Assembly (NCBI GenBank): GCA_038316435.1
Contig: JBBQAQ010000015.1
Location: 13,372-77,371, forward strand
Direction of reading: 5' to 3'
DNA from: JACJXF01 sp038316435
GTDB lineage: Bacteria > Bacteroidota > Bacteroidia > Bacteroidales > GCA-2748055
DNA: 64,000 bases
Shown: positions 33,595 to 41,106 of the stretch, in pieces
How positions within the stretch are numbered: the stretch's first letter is position 1
How the letters are laid out: the number at the start of each line of letters is the position of its first letter
Translations under genes and position numbers: made by a program
The notes under the pieces: generated by a model
Seen by the model: only the letters and a program-made list of their open reading frames with translations
What the model was told of the DNA's origin: nothing
The model's database searches: none

Positions 33595-34542
33595 ATGTAT
33601 TCATCCAACGTACCAGACGCATCGAATTTCGTATCAAGTTTTGATACAGCTTTTTACTCCGTGATTGGAGTATCAATTTTTCTACTTATTGCTATTACCT
33701 TTCTCATGTTGTATTTCGTATTTAAATACAACCGGAAAAAGAACAAAATAGCTTCAAATATTGAAGGTAATACCAAACTTGAAATCGTTTGGACTGTAGT
33801 ACCTACCATTCTTGTACTTGCCATGTTTTATTTTGGATGGGCAGGTTGGGAGCCAATGAATAAACCGCCAAAAGACGGATTAAAAGTTACTACTATTGCC
33901 AGGATGTGGAATTTCTCTTTTCTCTATGAAAATGGGAAACAGAGCGATGAACTTGTTGTTCCTGTTGGAGTACCCGTTAAGCTAAAACTTGTCTCAGCCG
34001 ATGTATTACACAGCGTTTTCATCCCTGCTTTTCGTATCAAGGAAGATATTATTCCCGGAAGAGATAAATTGATGTGGTTTATTCCACAGCGTGAAGGAAG
34101 CTACGATTTGTATTGTGCCGAATACTGTGGTTTAAAGCATTCTTACATGGGAGCCAATTTAAGAGCCATCCCGAAGGTTGAATTTGATAAATGGTACACC
34201 GATACAACAGCCACGAAATCTACTGCTGACCCGTCTGTACCTGGCTCAGAAGGGCTTGCAATATTAAAAGCCCAGGGCTGCAATGCCTGCCACTCATCAG
34301 ACGGCACAAAAATTATTGGGCCAAGTTATTTAGGTATATGGGGAAGGCCTGTCGTTGTTGTTCGCGGAGGACAGGATGTTACAGTAATTGCAGATTCAGC
34401 CTACATTAAGAGATCAATTTACGAACCAAATTTTGAGGTGGTTAAAGGATATCAGAAAGGTCTTATGCAGACTTACGATAAATCTGTATCAGCGAAAGAT
34501 TTAGAGAAAATTATTGAATACTTGCAAACACTGGAGGAATAA
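33595..34542 (+). CDS. Cytochrome c oxidase subunit II with fused cytochrome c domain (caa3)
   Basis: Holds the CuA site and a covalent heme c. Two membrane helices lie at about 18-42 and 65-83. The CuA ligands are in YCAEYCGLKHSYMG (C-x3-C-x3-H) near residue 180 with the earlier His in VLHSVFIPAFR. The cytochrome c domain follows with CNACH at about 227-231 and a distal Met in KGLMQTYD. It is the fifth gene in the operon, after subunits I, III and IV, whereas subunit II precedes subunit I in many operons. It should receive electrons from ActE or a soluble cytochrome of ACIII. Confidence 0.94.
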   Translation: MYSSNVPDASNFVSSFDTAFYSVIGVSIFLLIAITFLMLYFVFKYNRKKNKIASNIEGNTKLEIVWTVVPTILVLAMFYFGWAGWEPMNKPPKDGLKVTTIARMWNFSFLYENGKQSDELVVPVGVPVKLKLVSADVLHSVFIPAFRIKEDIIPGRDKLMWFIPQREGSYDLYCAEYCGLKHSYMGANLRAIPKVEFDKWYTDTTATKSTADPSVPGSEGLAILKAQGCNACHSSDGTKIIGPSYLGIWGRPVVVVRGGQDVTVIADSAYIKRSIYEPNFEVVKGYQKGLMQTYDKSVSAKDLEKIIEYLQTLEE

Positions 34543-34551
34543 ACACAAGCC

Positions 34552-35415
34552 GTGAAATTTCAGGACTATCTCCAGTTAAGTAAAATCCGTATTATGTTGC
34601 CGGTTGCGTTTACCGGTTTTACAGGATATTTCATATTCCAACCTATATTAAACGTTGAAATTCTACTTGTGAGTCTTGGTATATTGCTGCAAGCCATTGC
34701 ATCTTCAGTGTTAAATCAGCTTCAGGAAGTTGATCTTGACAGAAAGATGAACCGCACTCATAACAGGCCTTTGCCTACAGGCAAAATCACCATCATTTCA
34801 GCAATTTTATTTTTTTTGCTTACCCTTGTTTCCGGAACACTTCTCATATACTTTTTCGGAAACCTATTGGCCACACTGGTTGGGCTATTTACAATATTCT
34901 GGTATAATGTTTTTTACACATATTCCAAGAGACTTACAGCTTTTGCAGTTGTTCCCGGATCATTAACAGGAGCTCTTCCTCCATTTATAGGTTGGGCAGC
35001 AGCCGGTGGTTATTTGCTTGATAAACCTATTGTTTTACTGGGATTCCTTCTGTTTATCGGACAGGTTCCCCATTTCTGGCTACTGATTCTTAAGTATGGA
35101 GAAGAATATGGAGGGGCAGGAATTCCGAGTCTCACAAATGTTTTAAGTCGTCCGCAGATCAACAGACTGAGTTTTACCTGGGTAGTAACTTCAGCAATAT
35201 CAGCACTATTTCTTTCCTATTTTGAAGTTATCCATTCAAAAGTAATAATTGTTTTGCTTCTGATTTCTACATTTTATCTGATCTGGTCCTTCAGGGGAAT
35301 GATTACCGGACCCGATAGTAAAATTCCTTTCAGGAAAAATTTCATTCTACTAAATTCTTACTTTTTACTGATCCTGATTTTTTTAATTGCCGATAGAATC
35401 GTTTCTCCCATTTAA
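34552..35415 (+). CDS. ctaB: Protoheme IX farnesyltransferase (heme O synthase)
   Basis: UbiA-family enzyme that farnesylates heme b to heme O, precursor of the heme a of the oxidase. It has a GTG start and 287 residues with about eight helices. The two allylic diphosphate/Mg motifs are seen as NQLQEVDLDRKMNRTHNRPLP (with the D-x3-D core) and YTYSKRLTAFAVVPGSLTGALPP. The later HFWLLILKYGEEYGGAG matches CtaB/CyoE. It directly follows subunit II by 9 bp and closes the oxidase operon. Confidence 0.93.
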   Translation: MKFQDYLQLSKIRIMLPVAFTGFTGYFIFQPILNVEILLVSLGILLQAIASSVLNQLQEVDLDRKMNRTHNRPLPTGKITIISAILFFLLTLVSGTLLIYFFGNLLATLVGLFTIFWYNVFYTYSKRLTAFAVVPGSLTGALPPFIGWAAAGGYLLDKPIVLLGFLLFIGQVPHFWLLILKYGEEYGGAGIPSLTNVLSRPQINRLSFTWVVTSAISALFLSYFEVIHSKVIIVLLLISTFYLIWSFRGMITGPDSKIPFRKNFILLNSYFLLILIFLIADRIVSPI

Positions 35416-35492
35416 TAATACGATGCCCAATAATTTACTATCTTCGTAAGGTTAGGTAAATACTATATTTCCCAAAATGAGGATTTGAAAAT

Positions 35493-36401
35493 ATGAGTGA
35501 GAACTTCTTTTCCGATATATTGTTACCCATAACCCTTGCTGTGATTACGCTTGGAATGGGTCTTGCTATTGAGGGAAAGGATTTTACAGGAATTTTTCGG
35601 AGACCGAAATCCATCATCACAGGCTTACTGGCTCAAATGATAATCCTTCTCCTAATTGCATTTGGAATAGCCTACTTTGCTGATATTGACCCAGTTTACA
35701 AAGTTGGTTTGATCATAATTGCAGCTTGTCCAGGAGGTGCTGCCTCTAATCTTGTAAATTTTATGCTTAATGGGAATGTGGCGCTTTCACTTTCCATTAC
35801 CATTGTTAACTCCCTCCTTACTCTTATCACTATTCCTCTCATAATCAGGACAGGACTTGAGATTTACCTTGGTGAATCGGCGGTAATTCATTTACCCTAT
35901 GGGGAAACTATTCTCAATATTTTCCTTATTGTTGCCATGCCAGCAGCTATTGGAATTACTATTCGCTATTTTTTCAGGGGATTTGCTATTGGGCTTGAAA
36001 AACCTTTAAGGTATTTATTACCAGTTATGCTTTTTGTTGTATACAGCGGAGTATTATTTATCGACAAAGGAGCTAAAACTCTCCATTTGAAAGACTATCT
36101 GAATCTTTACCCTCATGCCATACTTCTGAATGTTTTGTCGATGCTGGCTGGATGGTACGTTGCAAGAGTAATTGGTCTGAAACGTAAAAACCAATATACA
36201 ATTGCAGTTGAAGTGGGACTGCAAAACAGCACTCTGGCAATTTTTATAGCAGCAACACTTTTATCGAGTCAACAGATGGCCGTAGTTCCTATTATTTACG
36301 GCTCTTTTTCCTTTTTTACAACCTGGGGAATTGGATACCTGATGAAGCGTTTCACCAAAGAAGGACTAGCAAAAAAAGCAGTAGAAGAAAATCGGAAATA
36401 A
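35493..36401 (+). CDS. Bile acid:sodium symporter (BASS) family transporter
   Basis: 302-residue membrane protein with about nine or ten helices. It has the family segments LAVITLGMGLAIEGKDF near the N-terminus, IIAACPGGAASNLVNFMLNGNVALSLSIT around residue 80-108, where the crossover region forms the substrate site, and AVEVGLQNSTLAIFIA near 245-260. BASS members carry organic anions with sodium; the substrate of this branch is unknown. It lies 77 bp beyond ctaB and its last 50 bp overlap the convergent UbiA-like gene. Confidence 0.88.
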   Translation: MSENFFSDILLPITLAVITLGMGLAIEGKDFTGIFRRPKSIITGLLAQMIILLLIAFGIAYFADIDPVYKVGLIIIAACPGGAASNLVNFMLNGNVALSLSITIVNSLLTLITIPLIIRTGLEIYLGESAVIHLPYGETILNIFLIVAMPAAIGITIRYFFRGFAIGLEKPLRYLLPVMLFVVYSGVLFIDKGAKTLHLKDYLNLYPHAILLNVLSMLAGWYVARVIGLKRKNQYTIAVEVGLQNSTLAIFIAATLLSSQQMAVVPIIYGSFSFFTTWGIGYLMKRFTKEGLAKKAVEENRK

Positions 36402-37191
36402 CCCCATATAATTTTCTATAGGCAAAAATTCGCGGAAACATTAAAATAATCAGCATTGAGGCAGAAATGAGTATCAAAGGTAAAACATGGATTAGCTTAG
36501 CTCCCAAAAAGATATATGCTGTAAGGGCTATAAGAATGGACAGGGTCAGTGAATAAACAGCCATATTCATTGCATATTTGAGTCCGAAATTAATCACAAT
36601 TGATCTGTTACCGTCGATTTCATCGGCTTCCCTTTCATAAATGCTGTAAATCAATACATTTCCAAGGATGACCAATCCAAAAGCAGCAATTTGGATAAAC
36701 TGCACAGGACTTATTATATCCCCGGCGTAAATGACAGGTCCGCCCCAAACAGCCAAAGTGTAAATTACAGCAATCCACAATTCTTTGATAAAAAACCATT
36801 TAGATTCCTTTTCATAATAACGGTTTAACAGCAAATAAATCATCACTGCAAACCCCGGAGCTATGCCAAATTCAATAATATTCAGTTCGAGTCTGTAAAG
36901 AATCAACCTGAAAGTAAAGATCACTACCAGCAGAAAAATGAGAATTATGGGGATTTTGTAGGAGTTGAAGAAATTGTGCGTTTCCGAGGTTGACTTCCCT
37001 CGGGTCTTTGCTCCGTCCATTAAATGATCAGCAATGTAAATGAGCCACACCACAAGCCCGAGAACGGTATAATGACTGCGCGGCAGGCTTACGTTCATAA
37101 CTGAGGATGCAAAAACGAGCGAAGCCAGCACTCCAGCGACAATATCGATCGAGAAAACTCGGATGAAGAAGTAAATCCTGAAGAATACCAT
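36352..37191 (-). CDS. UbiA-like prenyltransferase homologue
   Basis: 279 residues with about nine hydrophobic helices. It resembles the UbiA superfamily in layout: WLIYIADHLMDGAKTRGKST at about residues 50-70 takes the place of the first Asp-rich motif (D-x2-D-x5 rather than N-D-x4-D), and YSIYEREADEIDGNRSIVI at about 185-205 takes the second. No function is assigned to this subgroup. It lies 61 bp after actF on the same strand; quinone or heme modification would fit the respiratory context, but this is inference. Its 3' end overlaps the convergent transporter gene by 50 bp. Confidence 0.6.
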   Translation of the reverse strand: MVFFRIYFFIRVFSIDIVAGVLASLVFASSVMNVSLPRSHYTVLGLVVWLIYIADHLMDGAKTRGKSTSETHNFFNSYKIPIILIFLLVVIFTFRLILYRLELNIIEFGIAPGFAVMIYLLLNRYYEKESKWFFIKELWIAVIYTLAVWGGPVIYAGDIISPVQFIQIAAFGLVILGNVLIYSIYEREADEIDGNRSIVINFGLKYAMNMAVYSLTLSILIALTAYIFLGAKLIHVLPLILISASMLIILMFPRIFAYRKLYGVISDFLLLLFLLVLLW

Positions 37192-37252
37192 CGGGTGTAA
37201 ATGCTTTTTATAATGTTAGTCAGATATTTGAAAAATACTGCATTCTACCCAC

Positions 37253-38449
37253 CTATTGAAAATGGTGATTTAAACTCTCATCAATATACGGATGGTTTGC
37301 GGGGATAATCTTTGCCTTGCCAAGTGCTGTTGCTGTTACTAAAGCAAACAACCCAGCATAGCCCAAAAACATTCCTGCCTCTACAAAGCCAAATTGAAGA
37401 ACCCCAGTGGTGCCGGGCATAATTTGAAGATAGAGATCAATATATTGCCCGATAATAAGAAACAAAATAACCACAAGAATGACATTTCTGTTTTTACTTG
37501 CTTTCACCGGAAGTAACAAAATAAACGGAACTGCCCAATTCAAAATGATATCAAGGAAGAATAGCGATTGCCAACCTTTTTCCCAGCGGACGGAAAAGTA
37601 GATGGTCTCTTCAGGTATATTACCGTACCAGATAATCATAAACTGAGCAAACCAGAAATATCCCCAAATAATTGCAAGCATAAACAGATATCTTCCGAAA
37701 TCGTGAAGGTGAAATTTATTTAGGAACGGGAAATATCCATTGGCATTTAAAATCAAAATAATTAGGATCAGAATTGAAGAGCCATGCAGAAAAGCGGCTA
37801 CCATATTTTTAAGTGCGAATAAGGTACTATACCAATGTGCATCAATCGACATGATCCAGTCAATTCCGGCAAATGAAAATGTGATTGCAAGAATAAATAC
37901 AAAAACTTTTGAATAAAACTCACTCTTTTCAAACCATTTTGTTCCTCCCTCGAGATCTTCCATCAAAGAAAATTTGCGAAGTGTGCGGGAAAAGAAAATC
38001 CATAGAGCAAAAAACACCAGCATCCGAATAAAGAAGAACGGGACATTCAGGAAGGGTGATTTGTGAGATAAAAGTCCGTCTTCAGCAACAGCCTCTTCAT
38101 GGCTCCAATGATACAGACTATGAGTTCCAAAATACAAAAGCAGAAAAAACACCGCAGCAAAAGGTAGCCACGACATCATTGCTTCCGGAACCCTCTTGAA
38201 TCCTGCCGACCAGCCAGATTGAGAAATATACTGAATCACGAAGAAAAAAGCTCCTCCCATTGAAAGAGAAAAGAAATAATAATTATTCAGCAGATAATTT
38301 GCCCATGTTCTGTCAGGATCACTTAGAAATCCGAGCGTAACTGATACTAAGCCTAAAACGATCAGAACACCTGTAATAATCCTGAAGATTTTACCGGATT
38401 TAAAGTATTCCCTGCTTGCAGAGATTTCTTGCGTGTGTTGAGTTTCCAT
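37253..38449 (-). CDS. actF: Alternative complex III membrane subunit ActF
   Basis: NrfD-like multi-pass subunit of the quinol:cytochrome c/oxidase oxidoreductase. The 398-residue protein has about ten helices; typical segments are DPDRTWANYLLNNYYFFSLSMGGAFFFVIQYI, YHWSHEEAV, GIDWIMSIDAHWYSTLFALKNMVAAFLHGSSILI and YFWFAQFMIIWYGNIPEETIYF. ActF is structurally similar to ActC and contributes to the membrane arm. It is the sixth gene of actABCDEF in the usual order, 12 bp after actE. Confidence 0.93.
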   Translation of the reverse strand: METQHTQEISASREYFKSGKIFRIITGVLIVLGLVSVTLGFLSDPDRTWANYLLNNYYFFSLSMGGAFFFVIQYISQSGWSAGFKRVPEAMMSWLPFAAVFFLLLYFGTHSLYHWSHEEAVAEDGLLSHKSPFLNVPFFFIRMLVFFALWIFFSRTLRKFSLMEDLEGGTKWFEKSEFYSKVFVFILAITFSFAGIDWIMSIDAHWYSTLFALKNMVAAFLHGSSILILIILILNANGYFPFLNKFHLHDFGRYLFMLAIIWGYFWFAQFMIIWYGNIPEETIYFSVRWEKGWQSLFFLDIILNWAVPFILLLPVKASKNRNVILVVILFLIIGQYIDLYLQIMPGTTGVLQFGFVEAGMFLGYAGLFALVTATALGKAKIIPANHPYIDESLNHHFQ

Positions 38450-38461
38450 AATCTTTTAGTA

Positions 38462-39073
38462 CTATCGTATCTGAACAGTATCTGAAATTCCTTTAAAATT
38501 TTTCTGTAGATCTTCGCGAATGAATTGAATCAGTTTCCAACGATCATCAGGTTTTATCTGGGAGCCATGAGGACCCATGGAAACAAATCCCAAAGTAATA
38601 GAATGGTAAATTTCTCCATCCTTAAGATTCTTTGCAACATCATTCACCAATGACCTGGGTTTTAAAGGATATAATCCGGAAGTATAAAGTTTCCCGGTAC
38701 CATTTCCATCAGCGCCATGACATTGCAGGCAATAGACCGTATAAATTCGCTTTCCCCGCACTAGATTTTCCGGAGTTGACTGAAAAGGATTAACTAATTC
38801 TCTGCCTGCTCTGGCTCTCTCTCCCTCGAGAAGAGAATAACCGAAACTTGTTATTTCGCGGGATACCGTTCCTTTTACAGGATCACGAAAGGTCTTTCCA
38901 TCAGCAAAATTTGGATTCGGCGAATAGGTTTCATACGCTGTTGAATAGAACATATCAGGGAAGTAATCCCAGCCTGGATGGTTTCTGTTCCTGTCACATG
39001 AGACTGTTAAAACCGACAGAAATGACAGGATCAAAACTATATGAGCAACTTTTAATTTTTGAAATATGTGCAT
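38462..39073 (-). CDS. actE: Alternative complex III monoheme cytochrome ActE
   Basis: Lipoprotein cytochrome c. The signal peptide ends VLTVSCDRN with a lipobox Cys. DMFYSTAYETYSPNP and the heme motif CLQCHG at about residues 115-120 (TVYCLQCHGADGNG) are typical. A downstream Met in GFVSMGPHG is the probable sixth ligand. 203 residues. In ACIII this subunit carries electrons toward the exit from the ActA heme wire. It lies 7 bp after actD. Confidence 0.92.
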   Translation of the reverse strand: MHIFQKLKVAHIVLILSFLSVLTVSCDRNRNHPGWDYFPDMFYSTAYETYSPNPNFADGKTFRDPVKGTVSREITSFGYSLLEGERARAGRELVNPFQSTPENLVRGKRIYTVYCLQCHGADGNGTGKLYTSGLYPLKPRSLVNDVAKNLKDGEIYHSITLGFVSMGPHGSQIKPDDRWKLIQFIREDLQKNFKGISDTVQIR

Positions 39074-39080
39074 ACAGCTA

Positions 39081-39611
39081 TTATTTTATTCCGTTTATCT
39101 CTTTATCAATTATTTCAACTGCACCTGATTCTTTCATTATTCTTCCCGCTTCTTTGGATGCGTTATTGTCTAATCCGCTTGCATCAAGAACAAGGATAAA
39201 TTTATCGTCTGTGGCTCTCTCATCGAAAATCACTGGTTCCTGGCCTGGAAATAATTTAGAGCGAATTGAAAATGTAAACAAACTGGTGATAGTTACAGTA
39301 AGAATTGTAAGTACAATTGTAATGACAATGAACGACGGAAATGAATTGAAAGGTTTTCCACCATAATTTACCGGCCAGTTCACAACTGAAGTATAATATA
39401 GAAATGCCAAAACGCTCAATGCACCTGTGATCCCGTAAATAAGACCAGCGGTTGGCAGTTTTGACTTACGCTTCAGCAAATGCAAAACCTCATGAATAGG
39501 GTAAGGCGTAAAGACATCATAAATTGCGAGTTTCTTTTCCTGAAGGGATTTGATTGACGCTATCAGTGTCTTCTCTTCATCAAACACTCCTATTTTATAA
39601 ACTCCGGCCAT
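39081..39611 (-). CDS. actD: Alternative complex III subunit ActD (DUF3341)
   Basis: 176 residues, with an N-terminal cytoplasmic domain (YKIGVFDEEKTLIASIKSLQEKKLAIYDVFTPYPIHEV) and two membrane helices at about 57-77 and 97-120. DUF3341 proteins are the ActD subunit, which clamps the complex on the cytoplasmic side. Gene order between actC and actE and the spacing (7 bp to actE) agree. Confidence 0.92.
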   Translation of the reverse strand: MAGVYKIGVFDEEKTLIASIKSLQEKKLAIYDVFTPYPIHEVLHLLKRKSKLPTAGLIYGITGALSVLAFLYYTSVVNWPVNYGGKPFNSFPSFIVITIVLTILTVTITSLFTFSIRSKLFPGQEPVIFDERATDDKFILVLDASGLDNNASKEAGRIMKESGAVEIIDKEINGIK

Positions 39612-39684
39612 TTCTTTGCTTTTTAAATTAAAATACCTCTTATGCGATAATTAGTATAAATTAACTTTTTTTATATCCCTTTAA

Positions 39685-41046
39685 CTAATCATCTACTTTA
39701 GAACCAATATTCAATACTCCCTTTACCTCCGATATTGCGATCATTGGAATATATCTGAAGAACAGCAGCACACCGGTAACAAATAGTCCGATTGTTCCAA
39801 CATAAACTCCCACCTCAATAAGAGTTGGAGAATAGGTAGCCCAGTTTGAAGGTAGAAAATCGTTTGCAAGTGAGGTAACAACGATATTAAAACGCTCAAA
39901 CCACATCCCAAGATTTATTGCCAGTGAAATAAGCAACAAACCCCATGTGCTTTTCCTTATTTTTTTGAACCAGAACAGCTGCGGAATAAATGCATTGCAG
40001 ATTACCATCCCCCAGAATTGAACCGAATATTCACCTGTTACGCGACTCTTGAAAAAAGTGTACATCTCATATTCATTTCCCGAATACCAGGCCATAAAAA
40101 CCTCAGTCGCATAGGCCGTTCCCATGATAAGTGAAATGAAAGTAAGAATGCGGGCAATTGCATCCATATGATTATCCGTAATGTAATCGGTAAGTTTGTA
40201 AACTTTCCTTACAACAACCATCAGAGTCATAACCATTGCAAAACCTGAAAAGATAGCCCCAACCACAAAATATGGTGGAAATAAGGTAGTATGCCAGCCG
40301 GGAATTACTCCAACTGCAAAGTCTGTTGATACGATTGAATGTACCGAAACCACCAATACCGCAGCAATTCCACCTAAAATAAAACTCAAGGATTCAAAAC
40401 GTATCCATTCGTGACTTCCACCGGTCCATCCCATGCTGAAAAAACCGTAAACTGCCTTCTTAATTTTGGAAGTGGTTTTATCACGGATGGTAGCAAAATC
40501 GGGCAACATACCCATATACCAGAAGGAAAACGAGATTAGCAGATACGCTGAAATTGCAATAAAATCCCAGAATAAGGGCGAATTATAATTTACCCAAAGT
40601 GGGCCGCGGGTATTAGGATATGGGAAGATAAAAAATGCAAGCCAGACTCTACCCATGTGTAAAGCAGGAAATAACGCAGCACATCCTACAGCGACCACTG
40701 TCATTGCCTCGGCTGCCCTGTTTATTGAAGTTCTCCATCTCTGTCTGAGTATTAGTAGGAATATGGAAAAAGCAGTTCCCGCATGTCCAATTCCAATCCA
40801 CCAAACAAAATTGATGATCTCCCATCCCCATCCAACGGAGTTATTGAGTCCCCAAACACCAATCCCTTTAGTAACTGTAATGAAAATCGAATAAAAGCCA
40901 ACCAGGGAAGCCGCACTCGCTACTGTCATTGCAAGATACCACCAGATTCCGGGATTTGCATCAATGGGTGCAATGATGTCCTTCGAAATCTGACCATAAG
41001 TCTTGTTTCCTTCTACAAGCGGACCTCTTATTGTTCTGTTATACAT
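39685..41046 (-). CDS. actC: Alternative complex III membrane subunit ActC (NrfD-like)
   Basis: 453-residue integral membrane subunit with about ten helices, thought to hold the quinol site. Characteristic stretches are NPGIWWYLAMTVASAASLVGFYSIF, NFVWWIGIGHAGTAFSIFLLILRQRWRTSINRAAEAMTVVAV, FPYPNTRGPLWVNYNSPLFWDF and GGSHEWIRFESLSFILGG. It lies 60 bp after actB and is the third gene of the act operon. Confidence 0.94.
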   Translation of the reverse strand: MYNRTIRGPLVEGNKTYGQISKDIIAPIDANPGIWWYLAMTVASAASLVGFYSIFITVTKGIGVWGLNNSVGWGWEIINFVWWIGIGHAGTAFSIFLLILRQRWRTSINRAAEAMTVVAVGCAALFPALHMGRVWLAFFIFPYPNTRGPLWVNYNSPLFWDFIAISAYLLISFSFWYMGMLPDFATIRDKTTSKIKKAVYGFFSMGWTGGSHEWIRFESLSFILGGIAAVLVVSVHSIVSTDFAVGVIPGWHTTLFPPYFVVGAIFSGFAMVMTLMVVVRKVYKLTDYITDNHMDAIARILTFISLIMGTAYATEVFMAWYSGNEYEMYTFFKSRVTGEYSVQFWGMVICNAFIPQLFWFKKIRKSTWGLLLISLAINLGMWFERFNIVVTSLANDFLPSNWATYSPTLIEVGVYVGTIGLFVTGVLLFFRYIPMIAISEVKGVLNIGSKVDD

Positions 41047-41106
41047 ACACTATTTGTTTTTTGGACCTATTTGCTATTTTAGTGCAATCAAAAATGGTTT
41101 TATGTC

